Under the pieces are notes generated by a model. The model was not told the DNA's origin and made no database searches. It was given only the letters and a program-made list of their open reading frames with translations. Shown here piece after piece: positions 43,091 through 52,040 of a stretch of DNA of 64,000 nt; positions within the stretch are counted from its first letter, which is position 1; each line of letters starts with the position of its first letter. Position numbers and translations under genes: made by a program. The stretch comes from Arenibaculum pallidiluteum (lineage in GTDB: Bacteria; Pseudomonadota; Alphaproteobacteria; Azospirillales; Azospirillaceae): the NCBI RefSeq assembly GCF_017355985.1, contig NZ_JAFIQU010000017.1, positions 62,001 through 126,000 on the forward strand. Reading direction: 5' to 3'.

Positions 43091-44362
43091 ATGGAAATCC
43101 GCCCGGCCCGCATCGAGGACGCGGCAGCCGCATGCGAGGTGCTGCGGCGCTCCATCCTCGAGCTCTGCGTCGCGGACCATCGCGGCGACCCAGCCATACT
43201 GGAGCACTGGCTCGCCAACAAGACGCCCGAGACCGTCGCAGCCTGGATCCGCCGTCCCGAAAACTACGTCCTCGTCGCCACCGAGGGGGATGCGATCCTC
43301 GCTGTCGGCGCAGTGACCGGACAGGGCGAGATCACGCTGAACTACGTCTCTCCGGACGTCCGGTTCCGCGGTGTCAGCCGGGCCCTCGTGGCTGGGCTCG
43401 AGGACAAGGCCCGCGCATGCGGGAACGACACCTGCACTCTGATCAGTACGGAGACGGCGCGCCGCTTCTATCGCGCTGCGGGCTATGTCGAGCAGGGGCC
43501 ACCGAAGAGCAGCTTCGGATCCAGCCTCGCCTGGCCGATGGCGAAGCGGATTGCCCCGGAGCCCGTCTTGCGCACACGCGCGTCGCTTCGCGCGGACCTG
43601 CAGGCCCTGGGCCTGCGCGCGGGCGACATAGTCATGGTGCATGCGGCGATGAGGCGGGTGGGACGGCTGCTCGGCGGCCCGGACGCGCTGATCGGCGCCC
43701 TGCTCGATGCGGTCGGCCCGACGGGGACGGTCCTCGCCTACACCGACTGGGAGGCCGATCACGAGGCGCTGCTGGATGCGGATGGACGCATTCCGCCGGC
43801 CTGGCGCGGGCATGTCCCGCCCTTCGATCCGGTGGCATCGCGCGCCGCGCGGGGCAACGGCGTCCTCGCGGAGTTCGTCCGCACCACGCCCGGTGCCCTG
43901 CGCAGCGGCAATCCCGGTGCCTCGGTCGCGGCGATCGGCGCGCGCGCAGCCTGGCTCACCGCAGACCATCCGCTGGACTACGGCTATGGCGCCGGATCCC
44001 CGCTCGCCAGGCTGGTCCAGGCCGGGGGCCGGGTCCTGATGGCGGGGGCACCGCTCGACACCATGACGCTTCTGCACCACGCCGAGCATCTGGCGCGGAT
44101 CCCCGGCAAGCGCGTACGCCGCGGCGAGGTGCCGTTCGCCACGCCTGAGGGTGTGCGCTGGCGCATGACCGAGGAGTTCGAGACCGCCATCCCGGTTGTC
44201 CCCGGTCTCGACGAAGACTGCTTTGCCGCCATCGTCCGCGACTTCCTGGCAAACGGGCGCGGCGCGCATGGCCACGTGGGCGCCGCGCCGTCGGTGCTCG
44301 TCGACGCCGCGCCCATCTGCGCCTTCGCCGTCGCATGGCTGGAGGACCGCGCCGGGGGCTGA
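43091..44362 (+). CDS. GNAT acetyltransferase fused to an AAC(3)-type antibiotic N-acetyltransferase
   Basis: A 423-residue protein in one uninterrupted frame. Residues 1 to about 155 are a GNAT domain (IRPARIEDAAAACEVLRRSI, NYVSPDVRFRGVSRALVAG for acetyl-CoA, STETARRFYRAAGYVEQG). From about 163 it is a full aminoglycoside 3-N-acetyltransferase: GLRAGDIVMVHAAMRRVG, GPTGTVLAYTDWE, the conserved GNPGASVAAIGARAAWLTAD, LDTMTLLHHAEHLARIPGK and a final GHVGAAPSVLVDAAPICAF. The two folds are unrelated although both use acetyl-CoA. Start is ATG 43091. Resistance activity is plausible but not shown. It is 52 bases after the lactonase gene. Confidence 0.85.
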   Translation: MEIRPARIEDAAAACEVLRRSILELCVADHRGDPAILEHWLANKTPETVAAWIRRPENYVLVATEGDAILAVGAVTGQGEITLNYVSPDVRFRGVSRALVAGLEDKARACGNDTCTLISTETARRFYRAAGYVEQGPPKSSFGSSLAWPMAKRIAPEPVLRTRASLRADLQALGLRAGDIVMVHAAMRRVGRLLGGPDALIGALLDAVGPTGTVLAYTDWEADHEALLDADGRIPPAWRGHVPPFDPVASRAARGNGVLAEFVRTTPGALRSGNPGASVAAIGARAAWLTADHPLDYGYGAGSPLARLVQAGGRVLMAGAPLDTMTLLHHAEHLARIPGKRVRRGEVPFATPEGVRWRMTEEFETAIPVVPGLDEDCFAAIVRDFLANGRGAHGHVGAAPSVLVDAAPICAFAVAWLEDRAGG

Positions 44363-44374
44363 TCCCCCCGGCGC
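44349..44374. terminator. Bidirectional GC hairpin between convergent genes
   Basis: GCGCCGGGGG at 44349-44358 and CCCCCGGCGC at 44365-44374 form a perfect 10-bp stem with a 6-base loop that includes the stop codon of the GNAT-AAC(3) gene. The convergent TPR gene ends 13 bases beyond. Confidence 0.65.
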
Positions 44375-44387
44375 GTTCGTCTGTGTG

Positions 44388-46226
44388 CTACAGGCGCGCG
44401 AGTTCGAGCCTGCGATCCGCGCCCCAGACCTTCTCCAGCAGCTTCGCGGTCTCGGCCGCGCCGGCCGTGTCGCCGCGGGCCGCCTGCGCCTCGCGCAGGC
44501 CGTAGAGCGACCAGGCATTGTGCGGGAAGGTCACGAGCGCCTGCCGGAAGGCCCGCTCGGCCTCCTCGGTCCGGCCCGCCTCCAGAAGGGTCGCACCCAG
44601 CGTCTGGCGCACGGGGTAGTACCAGAACGGCGGCTCCATGTAGGGGATGCCGTCCTGCACCGCCGCGGCCTGCTCGAAGGCCGCGATGGCCCGCGGCAGG
44701 TCCCCTTCGGCCCGGGCGATCCGCCCGTCGACCAGCAGCCCCGCGATCCGCAGCACGTCGGGCCCTGGCATCCCGGCCTTGGGCAGCGCCTGGATCTCGT
44801 CCAGCGCGGCGATGTCGGCCATGGCCTTCGCCTCCGCCCTGGCGCCGTCGGCATCGCCCGCCTGCGCCAGGGCGACGGCCCGCGCGTAGTGCCAGGCGCC
44901 GCGCACGAAGGCCAGCCCGTCACCGGGATCCGGCAGCGCCATCACGGTGGCGCGGTCGCTGAACTGGGCATGCGCGTAGTAGGGCGCCGCCTTCACGGCC
45001 TGCAGCCAAGCCACCGCTCGGGCGGCCTCGTCGGGCACCAGGGACTGCAGCTTCCCCGCCGCCTCGATCGAGGCCGGCCCGTCGCCGACGAGACGTGCGG
45101 ATTCGACCAGGAAGTGGACGTTGTGCGGGTAGTAGCCGAACCGGTAGATCGGCCCGACGGCGTCCCCGGCCTCGCCGAAGAAGTACTCGTCGGCCGAGAC
45201 GGCCGCATGGTTGCTCGCCAGCGCGTCCATGTGCCGGCCGACACGGAAGTAGATGTGGCCCGGCATGTGGATCATGTGCCCGGCCCCCGGCATGGCGGCC
45301 CCCAGCCTGTCGGCATAGGGCTCGGCCCGCTCGGGCGTGGTCGAGGCCTCGACGAGATGGATGTAGAGGTGGATGGCGAAGGGATGGTCGGGGTTCCGGG
45401 CCAGGACCCGCTCCACGGCCGTGATCGCATCGCCCATGCGCCCCTTCGGCGTCCTGGCGTCGGCCTCCCAGTAGTCCCAGGGCTGGACGTCCATCATCGC
45501 CTCGGCGAAGAGGCCCGCGATCTCGGGATCGTCGGGGAAGCGCCGCGCCACCTCGGCCATGGCATCGGCATAGGCGCTGTCCAGCGCCGAGCGGTCGGCC
45601 CCTGACTCCGCCGAATAGCGCCGGGCCATGGCGGCGATCAGGGCCTGCTCGCGCTCGGTCGCGTTCGCGGCCAGCGCCTGGGCACGGCCGATCGCGGCCA
45701 TGGCGGGCGCCACGGCCTCCGGCGGCATGGGGGCGTTAATGTTCGGCCCCAGGACATAGGCTTCGCCCCAGTAGCACATGGCGCAGTCGGGATCGATCCG
45801 CTGGGCCTGCCTGAAGGCGCGCAGGGCCTCGGCATGGTTGAACGCGTAGGCGAGACGCAGCCCCTGGTCGAAATAGCGCTGCGCGTCCTGCTGGGCCGTG
45901 GTGACGGGATAGGTCAGATCGCCCAGGAAGTTCCAGAGCGGCACCGGCTTTTCGCCGACCACCGCGGTCGCGGCAGGCTGCGTCCCTGCCTGGGCCGCCG
46001 CGAGGATGAGCCGGGGTTTGAAGAACGCGCCCGGATTTGCGGCGCCGCCCCCGCAGATGCCGCCGGCAAGGAAGGCGGGATCCAGCAGCAGCGCCGCGTT
46101 CTCCGCATCGTCGGCGATGGTTCCGCTCTCCCCGGCATCGACCGTGGGCGACCGGGCGATCGGCGCCGCCAGCGCGACCGAGGCCGCGCCCATCAGCAGT
46201 CCTACGGCATAGATCCGTGCGTTCAT
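44388..46226 (-). CDS. Exported tetratricopeptide-repeat protein
   Basis: A 612-residue protein with a signal peptide (MNARIYAVGLLMGAASVALA). TPR-like helices run through most of the length, e.g. DQGLRLAYAFNHAEALRAFRQ, RAIAAFEQAAAVQDGIPY and EEAERAFRQALVTFPHNAW. Conserved His/Cys stretches (DPDCAMCYWGEAYVLGPN, HMIHMPGHIYFRVGRH, NHAAVSADE) are characteristic of a family of large secreted TPR proteins that could bind a metal or haem; CAMC resembles but is not a CxxCH motif. Function is unknown. ATG 46226 has GGGGAGG upstream. Confidence 0.85.
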   Translation of the reverse strand: MNARIYAVGLLMGAASVALAAPIARSPTVDAGESGTIADDAENAALLLDPAFLAGGICGGGAANPGAFFKPRLILAAAQAGTQPAATAVVGEKPVPLWNFLGDLTYPVTTAQQDAQRYFDQGLRLAYAFNHAEALRAFRQAQRIDPDCAMCYWGEAYVLGPNINAPMPPEAVAPAMAAIGRAQALAANATEREQALIAAMARRYSAESGADRSALDSAYADAMAEVARRFPDDPEIAGLFAEAMMDVQPWDYWEADARTPKGRMGDAITAVERVLARNPDHPFAIHLYIHLVEASTTPERAEPYADRLGAAMPGAGHMIHMPGHIYFRVGRHMDALASNHAAVSADEYFFGEAGDAVGPIYRFGYYPHNVHFLVESARLVGDGPASIEAAGKLQSLVPDEAARAVAWLQAVKAAPYYAHAQFSDRATVMALPDPGDGLAFVRGAWHYARAVALAQAGDADGARAEAKAMADIAALDEIQALPKAGMPGPDVLRIAGLLVDGRIARAEGDLPRAIAAFEQAAAVQDGIPYMEPPFWYYPVRQTLGATLLEAGRTEEAERAFRQALVTFPHNAWSLYGLREAQAARGDTAGAAETAKLLEKVWGADRRLELARL

Positions 46227-46571
46227 CGTGGTCCTCCCCTTCCGCTTCGACGGGAACTCGCAGCGGCGCGGCGAGCCCTGGTCTGTTCCTTCCGGGTATT
46301 CTTCCTGCCGGCCGGGCGCACGCCCCCGGCCGCGCCGCCATGCGGTACGGTATTCGGATCGGATCCGCGGACGAATATAAAAGAAGTTACAGTCGACATA
46401 TAAGTCCAAGACGGTCCCTGTCGACCATTTTGGGACCACGCACCAGCGGCGCCGATCTCGAATACTATAGTACCGCGGGCTCCGACTCGGCAATTAATCC
46501 AATGATTGCGACCTGACGCCCTTGGAACGGCTCCACGCCTTTATTGCGCGCGAGAAGGTGGAGTGGCGCGT
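46227..46571. promoter_or_regulatory. Upstream region of the TPR gene
   Basis: About 345 bases, AT-rich at 46370-46500. An inverted repeat GTCGACA (46392-46398) and TGTCGAC (46419-46425), 20 bases apart, may be an operator for the minus-strand TPR gene. No gene seen. Confidence 0.35.
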
Positions 46572-46599
46572 GGCGGGCCGCCGCATGGGACGGCCCGCC
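46572..46599 (-). terminator. Hairpin terminator after the SH3-domain gene
   Basis: GGCGGGCCG (46572-46580) and CGGCCCGCC (46591-46599) form a perfect 9-bp stem with a 10-base loop, eight bases beyond the stop codon on the minus strand. Confidence 0.6.
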
Positions 46600-46607
46600 C
46601 GGACCGG

Positions 46608-47249
46608 TCAGTTCATGGCCAGCGCGTCGGCGAGGTCCAGCACGGGGCCGTTGCCCTCGTCCCGGATCGACATCAGGCTGGACCCGCGCCCGTCGACCAG
46701 AGACACGGCGACGGGCCGGCCGTTGTTGTAGCTCTTCCACATCTCGTGCACGGCCAGCACCGTCATCAGCTTGGCATCGCGCCCGGTGTTGTAGAGCCAT
46801 TCCTGGGTCGGCGTGACGCGGAGCAGGTTGCCCTCGGCCCGCTCTACCTTGCCGGCGAAGCGATAGCCCAGCTGGCTGCCGATGCCGGCAAGAAGCTGGT
46901 CGAAGCCCGGCGAGATCTGGCGGAATCCGGTGTCGGCGACGGGACCCGCCTCGCCGCCCAGCGTGCTGGCGGCCGTGCGCCGCACGAGGTCGGAATAGAC
47001 CCACCCCTCCTCGCCGGTGCGCAGCACGCGCACGCCGATCCACGGCCCCTGACTGCGCAGCTCGAGCAGGTCGTCGCCCTGGCTCACGGTGGAGCGGATG
47101 TTCGACTGCTCGGACGGCCCCGAGCGCAGGTTCACCTTCTCGCCGCTGACGCGGTAGCTGTCGCCGGGCGCCGCCGCCGCGGGATCCGGCACGGAGAACA
47201 TAAGAGTGCAGAGCGCGCAGGCGGAAAGGAGTACGAGACGCTTCTTCAT
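46608..47249 (-). CDS. Exported bacterial SH3-domain protein
   Basis: A 213-residue protein with signal peptide MKKRLVLLSACALCTLMF and mature start near AAA/PG. Residues about 30-95 are a bacterial SH3 domain (YRVSGEKVNLRSGPSEQS, DLLELRSQGPWIGVRVL, EGWVYSDLV). The remaining 110 residues (TGFRQISPGFDQLLAGIGSQL, AVHEMWKSYNNGRPVAVSLVD) match no family I can name. Probably periplasmic and wall-associated. ATG 47249 follows a perfect AAGGAGG. Confidence 0.82.
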   Translation of the reverse strand: MKKRLVLLSACALCTLMFSVPDPAAAAPGDSYRVSGEKVNLRSGPSEQSNIRSTVSQGDDLLELRSQGPWIGVRVLRTGEEGWVYSDLVRRTAASTLGGEAGPVADTGFRQISPGFDQLLAGIGSQLGYRFAGKVERAEGNLLRVTPTQEWLYNTGRDAKLMTVLAVHEMWKSYNNGRPVAVSLVDGRGSSLMSIRDEGNGPVLDLADALAMN

Positions 47250-47444
47250 GGAACGCCTCCTTGATTTGACGCCGCAGGATGTCCGGCAGTTCTCATGTCG
47301 CGATAACATGAGCAAGGGGCCCGCCGTTCCGGTTGCACCGCCGGGGCATGCCCTTGTACGGCGCCCCGACGCGGGTCGACGCCCGCTGCGCGATGATCCA
47401 TAGTGGCGCGGGGATCCGGTTCTCGGCGCAGGGGGATGGGCAGC

Positions 47445-47837
47445 ATGGTCACCGACGATCTGGCCTCGATGGTCGTGAGCATGCGGCCCTTCGTGCCCGC
47501 CAGGGAATTCCAGGCCAGCCTGGGCTTCTACGAAGCCCTCGGCTTCCGGTCCGACCGGCTCGGCGACAGGATCGCCCTGATGCGGCTGGGCGATGGCCGC
47601 GGGGCCTTCTCGTTCCTCCTGCAGGATTTCTACGTCAAGGAGTTCGCCGAGAACCTCATGATGCACCTGATGGTCGAGGATCTCGACCGCTGGTGGGATC
47701 ACATTGCCGCGCTCGGCCTCGATGCGCGGTTCGCGGTGCCCGCGCCGCGCCCGCCCCGGAAGGAAAGCTGGGGCCTGCGCGTCGCCTATGTGTGGGATCC
47801 GGCAGGTGTGCTCTGGCACGTCGCATCCGAGAGCTGA
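47445..47837 (+). CDS. Glyoxalase/bleomycin-resistance-fold protein
   Basis: A 130-residue VOC-fold protein: SMRPFVPAREFQASLGFYEAL (first beta-alpha-beta module), LGDRIALMRLGDG, MMHLMVEDLDRWWDHIAALG (second module) and AYVWDPAGVLWHVASES at the end. Metal-ligand positions are only partly recognisable, so a binding or immunity role is as likely as catalysis. ATG 47445 has GGGGA upstream; ATG 47436 is an alternative. Confidence 0.82.
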   Translation: MVTDDLASMVVSMRPFVPAREFQASLGFYEALGFRSDRLGDRIALMRLGDGRGAFSFLLQDFYVKEFAENLMMHLMVEDLDRWWDHIAALGLDARFAVPAPRPPRKESWGLRVAYVWDPAGVLWHVASES

Positions 47838-47880
47838 GCGGCCGCGGGCCTTCTCTGGGGACTGGCCCGCGGCCGCTCAG
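47834..47880. terminator. Strong bidirectional terminator, 17-bp perfect stem
   Basis: CTGAGCGGCCGCGGGCC (47834-47850) and its exact complement (47864-47880) enclose a 13-base loop. Both convergent stop codons, of the glyoxalase and the aspartate-dehydrogenase-like gene, lie inside the structure. Confidence 0.8.
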
Positions 47881-48671
47881 ATGGCGATGGCGGCGTCCCG
47901 GTTCGTGAGGCTGCGCACCACGGCCAGCGCGGTCAGCATCGAGGTCTTCGGGTTGTCGGGGGCGGGGCGCCCCTCCAGCCGGACCGAGATCCGGCCACTC
48001 GCCCCCTCGGCCTCGATCTCGTGGACGTTGCCGGGCGCCAGGGGATCGGCGACCAGCTCCACCTGCGTTGCCTCGAAGCCGAGCCCGGCCAGGGCGACGG
48101 TCGCGGCGACGTTGGCGTTCCTGGGATAGGACAGCGCCGCCTCGCGCGCGCTGCCGCGGTAGAAGACGGCCGGGGCGGATAGGCCGTCCAGGTCCACCGC
48201 GCGCTCGGCGGGGGTGCCCTTCCAGGCCCCGGGCGGCTTGCGCGAGCGGTAGGTCACGCGCTCCAGCCCCGAGACGCGCATGGCCGCGATGGCGTCGATC
48301 CCGCCCACCGCGCCCGGCGTCAGCAGCACCTGCCGCCCCGCCCTGCCCGCGGCCTCGGCCAGCAGGCCGTGCAGGGCCGGGTCCGCCAGCGCGCCGATGG
48401 AGACCACCAGCAGGTCGGCCCCGCCCTCCAGCACCGCGGCGCCGTAGGCGCCTACGGCGCCCTGCCCTGCTGTTTCGGCAACCAAAGCGGGCCCGCGCGC
48501 GAGCAGCGCATCCAGGCTCTCGACCGCGGGCACGCCCTCGTCCAGCAGCGCCCGGGCGCGGCCGGGCCGCACGAGCACCCCGGCCACCGCCCCGCCCAGC
48601 CCGGCCTCGCGCATCAGCCCGTGCACCGTGCGCCCGATGCTGCCGTATCCGATCAGGCCGATGGCCCGCAT
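47877..48671 (-). CDS. L-aspartate dehydrogenase-like NAD(P)-dependent enzyme (NadX family)
   Basis: A 264-residue protein with an N-terminal Rossmann motif (MRAIGLIGYGSIGRTVHGLM) and the C-terminal DUF108 catalytic domain (SRKPPGAWKGTPAE, YPRNANVAATVALAGLGF, GNVHEIEAEGASGRISVRL). NadX oxidises L-aspartate to iminoaspartate in NAD synthesis, but relatives also act within aromatic degradation clusters. Here it is the last gene of a ten-gene catabolic operon, which suggests a redox or deamination step on an amino-acid-like intermediate. ATG 48671, 13 bases after the hydrolase gene. Confidence 0.85.
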   Translation of the reverse strand: MRAIGLIGYGSIGRTVHGLMREAGLGGAVAGVLVRPGRARALLDEGVPAVESLDALLARGPALVAETAGQGAVGAYGAAVLEGGADLLVVSIGALADPALHGLLAEAAGRAGRQVLLTPGAVGGIDAIAAMRVSGLERVTYRSRKPPGAWKGTPAERAVDLDGLSAPAVFYRGSAREAALSYPRNANVAATVALAGLGFEATQVELVADPLAPGNVHEIEAEGASGRISVRLEGRPAPDNPKTSMLTALAVVRSLTNRDAAIAI

Positions 48672-48684
48672 GCCGATCCCCTTT

Positions 48685-49554
48685 TCAAAGCCCCATGGTG
48701 CCGAGCACGGCGCGGGCAAGAGCGCCGTCGCGGCGGCAGAGCTCGAAGACGATGTCGAAATGGTTCGTGCCCGGCGCAGGCACGAACCGGGCATCGCAGC
48801 CCGCGGCGGCGCAGGCCGCAAGATAGGCCTCGCTCTGGCGCCTGAACTCCTCGGTGTCGCTGGGGGCGTAGGTCACGATCACCGGGATCGGAGGCCGCGG
48901 CGGCGCGTGGATCGGGCTGTTGCGCCGCGCCGCCGCCTCGTCCAGGCGCAGCCATTCGTTGGGCTGCGCGAGGCGCACCGGCGTCAGGTCGTAAAGCCCG
49001 CTCATCAGCGTCAGCCCCTTGACCGCATCCGCGGGGAGCCCCGCCGCATCCTGCCAGCCCGGCGCCGCCATCATGGTGGCGAGATGCGCCCCTGCCGAGC
49101 TGCCGGCAAGGTGGATCCGGCCGGGATCGCCGCCGTGGCGCGCGATGTTGGCATGCACCCAGGCCAGCGCCGCCCGGCACTGGCGCACGATCTCGTCCAG
49201 CGCGGCCTCGGGCGCCAATGCGTAGTTCACCGCCACCACGCAGGCGCCCGCGCGCGTCAGCATGGGCGCCATGAAGCCGCTGTCGGCGGCGTCCAGCATG
49301 CGCCAGTAGCCGCCATGCACGAAGACGAAAACCGGCGCAGGGCCGGCGCTCGCGGCAGGATAGACGTCCAGGCGCTCGGGCCCGGTCGGGCCGTAGGGGA
49401 TGTCCAGCGCGCAGGGAAGACTTTCCCGCGCGGCGCGGGTGCGCGCGGCGTATTCCGCCATGATCGGGCCGATGTCCGCCACCGTCCCGCGGGCGCTGCA
49501 CTGGCGCTCCAGCTCGGCGCGGCCGTAGTAGCGGAACAGCTGCTCCTCGCCCAT
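48685..49554 (-). CDS. Alpha/beta hydrolase, arylformamidase (kynurenine formamidase)-like
   Basis: A 289-residue alpha/beta hydrolase. It carries the oxyanion motif HGGYW (80-84), the nucleophile elbow GSSAG with Ser153, an acidic residue in YAPSDTEEF and the catalytic His in GTNHFDIV. N-terminal RYYGRAELERQCSARGTV is typical of kynurenine-formamidase-like enzymes, which hydrolyse N-formylkynurenine. With a 3-hydroxyanthranilate dioxygenase in the same operon, deformylation or opening of an N-acyl aromatic substrate is plausible. Other esterase substrates remain possible. Confidence 0.85.
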   Translation of the reverse strand: MGEEQLFRYYGRAELERQCSARGTVADIGPIMAEYAARTRAARESLPCALDIPYGPTGPERLDVYPAASAGPAPVFVFVHGGYWRMLDAADSGFMAPMLTRAGACVVAVNYALAPEAALDEIVRQCRAALAWVHANIARHGGDPGRIHLAGSSAGAHLATMMAAPGWQDAAGLPADAVKGLTLMSGLYDLTPVRLAQPNEWLRLDEAAARRNSPIHAPPRPPIPVIVTYAPSDTEEFRRQSEAYLAACAAAGCDARFVPAPGTNHFDIVFELCRRDGALARAVLGTMGL

Positions 49555-49565
49555 GGCTCCGCTCC

Positions 49566-50267
49566 TCAGAGGCCGATCAGGCGGCGCACGGTGTCGGCGT
49601 CGCGGTCGAGGTCCCCGCCGCTGCCGGACCAGACCGTGCGGCCCTTCTCCAGGATGTAGTGGCGGTCGGCGAGGCGCCGGAGCACGCCCAGGTTCTTGTC
49701 GATCAGCAGGATCGACTGGCCCTCGGCCTTCAGCGCCTCGATCACCTGCCAGATCTCGGCCCGGATCACGGGCGCCAGCCCCTCGGTCGCCTCGTCCAGC
49801 ACCAGGAGGGTCGGGTTCGTCATCAGCGCCCTGCCGATGGCGAGCATCTGCTGCTCGCCGCCCGACAGCGTCGCCGCACGCTGCCAGTGCCGCTCCTCCA
49901 GGCGCGGGAACAGCGCGAAGACGCGCTCCAGCGTCCAGGGGCGCGCCCGCCGCTCGCGGTCCGCCGCGGTCGCCACCAGGTTCTCGCGCACGGTCAGGGT
50001 CGGGAAGACCTGGCGCCCCTCGGGGACGAGGCCGATGCCCCGGCGCGCGATGCGCTCGGGCGCGAGGCCCGAGACCGTGCCCCCGCGAAAGCGCACGGTG
50101 CCGGCGCGCGGGCGGTTCAGCCCCATGATCGCGCGCACCGTCGTGGTCTTGCCCATGCCGTTGCGGCCCAGCAGCGTGACCACCTGCCCCTCGCCGACCG
50201 CGAGGTCGACACCGAACAGGACTTGGCTTCGGCCGTAGGCGGCCTCGAGCCCCTGGACCTCCAGCAT
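49566..50267 (-). CDS. livF: Branched-chain-amino-acid-type ABC ATPase (LivF)
   Basis: A 233-residue LivF ATPase: Walker A GRNGMGKTT, LVPEGRQVFPTLTVREN typical of LivF, signature LSGGEQQMLAIGRAL and Walker B LLVLDEATEGLAP. Q-loop and H-loop regions are present, although the switch position reads LLIDKNL with Lys in place of the usual His-containing ENQ segment. Its ATG overlaps the livG stop by one base (TGATG). Confidence 0.9.
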   Translation of the reverse strand: MLEVQGLEAAYGRSQVLFGVDLAVGEGQVVTLLGRNGMGKTTTVRAIMGLNRPRAGTVRFRGGTVSGLAPERIARRGIGLVPEGRQVFPTLTVRENLVATAADRERRARPWTLERVFALFPRLEERHWQRAATLSGGEQQMLAIGRALMTNPTLLVLDEATEGLAPVIRAEIWQVIEALKAEGQSILLIDKNLGVLRRLADRHYILEKGRTVWSGSGGDLDRDADTVRRLIGL

Positions 50268-51019
50268 CAGGCATCGCCCTCCGTCAGATAGGCCGCCCGC
50301 ACCTCCGGATCGGCGCGGATCTCCTCCGGAAGGCCCGTGGCGATGGCGCGGCCGTAGACCAGCACGGTGACGCGGTCGGCCAGCGCGAAGACGGCGTCCA
50401 TGTCGTGCTCCACCAGCAGCATGGCGACCTGCCCCTTGAGGCCCTGGAGGATCGCGGTCATCTGCCGGCTCTCGGTGGCGCCCAGGCCGGCCATGGGCTC
50501 GTCCAGCAGCAGCATGCGCGGGCCCAGCGCCAGCGCGACCGCGAGTTCGAGCTGCTTGTGCTCGCCATGGGAGAGGTCGGCGACCCGCGTCTCGGCCCGG
50601 TCGGCCAGCGCGGCCCGCTCCAGCGCCGCCATGGCCGGGCCGCGCAGCCCGGCATCGCGCCGCGCATCGGCCCAGAAGCGGAAGCTGTGCCCCTGCCGGG
50701 CCTGGATCGCCAGCGCCACGTTGTCGAGCGCCGTGTCGTCCTCCAGCAGGCGCGGCACCTGGAAGGTGCGGCCGAGCCCGAGCCGGGCGCGCGCCGCGCC
50801 GGACAGCCCCGCGAGGTCCCGCCCCTCGAACAGGATGCGGCCGGAATCGGACGGCAGCTCGCCGGCGATCTGGGCGATGGCCGTGCTCTTGCCGGCGCCG
50901 TTCGGGCCGATCAGGGCGTGGATCTCGCCGGGGCCGACATCCAGCGACAGCTCGTTGGTCGCGAGCAGCCCGCCGAAGCGCTTCACGAGCCCCTCGATGC
51001 GCAGGACCGGCTCAGCCAT
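50267..51019 (-). CDS. livG: Branched-chain-amino-acid-type ABC ATPase (LivG)
   Basis: A 250-residue LivG ATPase. Walker A GPNGAGKST, then GRTFQVPRLLEDDTALDN, the signature VADLSHGEHKQLELAVAL and Walker B MLLLDEPMAGLG, with MLLVEHDMDAVF as H-loop; all are typical of LivG. ATG 51019 overlaps livM by eight bases. It pairs with LivF to drive LivHM. Confidence 0.92.
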   Translation of the reverse strand: MAEPVLRIEGLVKRFGGLLATNELSLDVGPGEIHALIGPNGAGKSTAIAQIAGELPSDSGRILFEGRDLAGLSGAARARLGLGRTFQVPRLLEDDTALDNVALAIQARQGHSFRFWADARRDAGLRGPAMAALERAALADRAETRVADLSHGEHKQLELAVALALGPRMLLLDEPMAGLGATESRQMTAILQGLKGQVAMLLVEHDMDAVFALADRVTVLVYGRAIATGLPEEIRADPEVRAAYLTEGDA

Positions 51020-52040
51020 CGCTGCCGCCCACGCCCGCACGGCGCCCCAGCAGGCCGCTGAGCCCGCCGCGCGCGAACAGCACGACCAGGACCAGCAGCG
51101 GACCCAGGTAGAACTGCCAGTCCTCGGTCAGCCCGGCGAGCACGTATTCCAGCCCGATCAGGCACGCGGCGCCGAGCACCGGGCCGAACAGGCTGCCGAC
51201 GCCGCCCAGGATCACCATGATCATGAACTCGCCGGACTTCGTCCAATGGAGCATGTCGGGGCTGACGAAGCGCGTCATGTTCGCCATCAGCGCCCCGGCG
51301 AGCCCCGCTCCCATCCCCGCGATCACGAAGGCCGCGAGCTTGTAGGGATAGGGCTCGATCCCGAGGGCGATCACGCGCCGCTCGTCCTGGCGGATGCCCG
51401 AGAGCACCCGTCCGAAGCGCGAGCGCACGATCCGCGACAGCAGGAGCAGGTAGAGGGCCAGCGCGCCGAGCGCCACCAGGTACATGGTCGCGTCGTCCCG
51501 GAGGTTCAGCCCGAGAAGCGCGTTGGGCCGGCGCATGATCAACCCGTCGTCGCCGCCGTAATGGTCCAGCGAGACGAACAGGAAGAACAGCATCTGGGCG
51601 AAGGCCAGCGTGATCATGATGAACTGCACGCCGCTGGTGCGCAGGCTGAGCGCGCCCAGCACCAGCGCGGCCAGGCCGCTGACGATCACCGCGGCCGGCA
51701 CCGCCAGCAGGAACTGGTCGGTGCCGGGGACGAGCCCGAGGAGCGGCTCGTCCGAGGCCCAGTGGGCGTAGAGGATCCCGACCACATAGGCGCCGACCCC
51801 GTAATAGGCCGCATGCCCGAAGCTGACCAGCCCAGCATAGCCCAGGATCAGGTTCAGGCTGGCCGCGGCGATGGCATAGATCAGCATGCGCGTGGCGAGG
51901 CCCACCACCGCCTGGGCGCCCAGCAGCGGCAGGACGAAGGGCAGCGCCGCCAGCAGGACGAAGGCGAGCGCCAGCGCGACGCGCCCGCGCATCTCCCAGG
52001 CGAGGGGCCGCAGCCCCGGCTCGACCGCCGCCCTAGCCAT
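51012..52040 (-). CDS. livM: Branched-chain-amino-acid-type ABC permease (LivM)
   Basis: A 342-residue LivM permease with eight to ten membrane helices and the family motifs YAIAAASLNLILGYAGLVSFG, HAAYYGVGAYVVGIL, FGRVLSGIRQDERRVIALGI and FVSPDMLHWTKSGEFMIMVI, with LGGVGSLFGPVLGAACL near the end. Its start overlaps livH by eight bases. Confidence 0.92.
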   Translation of the reverse strand: MARAAVEPGLRPLAWEMRGRVALALAFVLLAALPFVLPLLGAQAVVGLATRMLIYAIAAASLNLILGYAGLVSFGHAAYYGVGAYVVGILYAHWASDEPLLGLVPGTDQFLLAVPAAVIVSGLAALVLGALSLRTSGVQFIMITLAFAQMLFFLFVSLDHYGGDDGLIMRRPNALLGLNLRDDATMYLVALGALALYLLLLSRIVRSRFGRVLSGIRQDERRVIALGIEPYPYKLAAFVIAGMGAGLAGALMANMTRFVSPDMLHWTKSGEFMIMVILGGVGSLFGPVLGAACLIGLEYVLAGLTEDWQFYLGPLLVLVVLFARGGLSGLLGRRAGVGGSDG

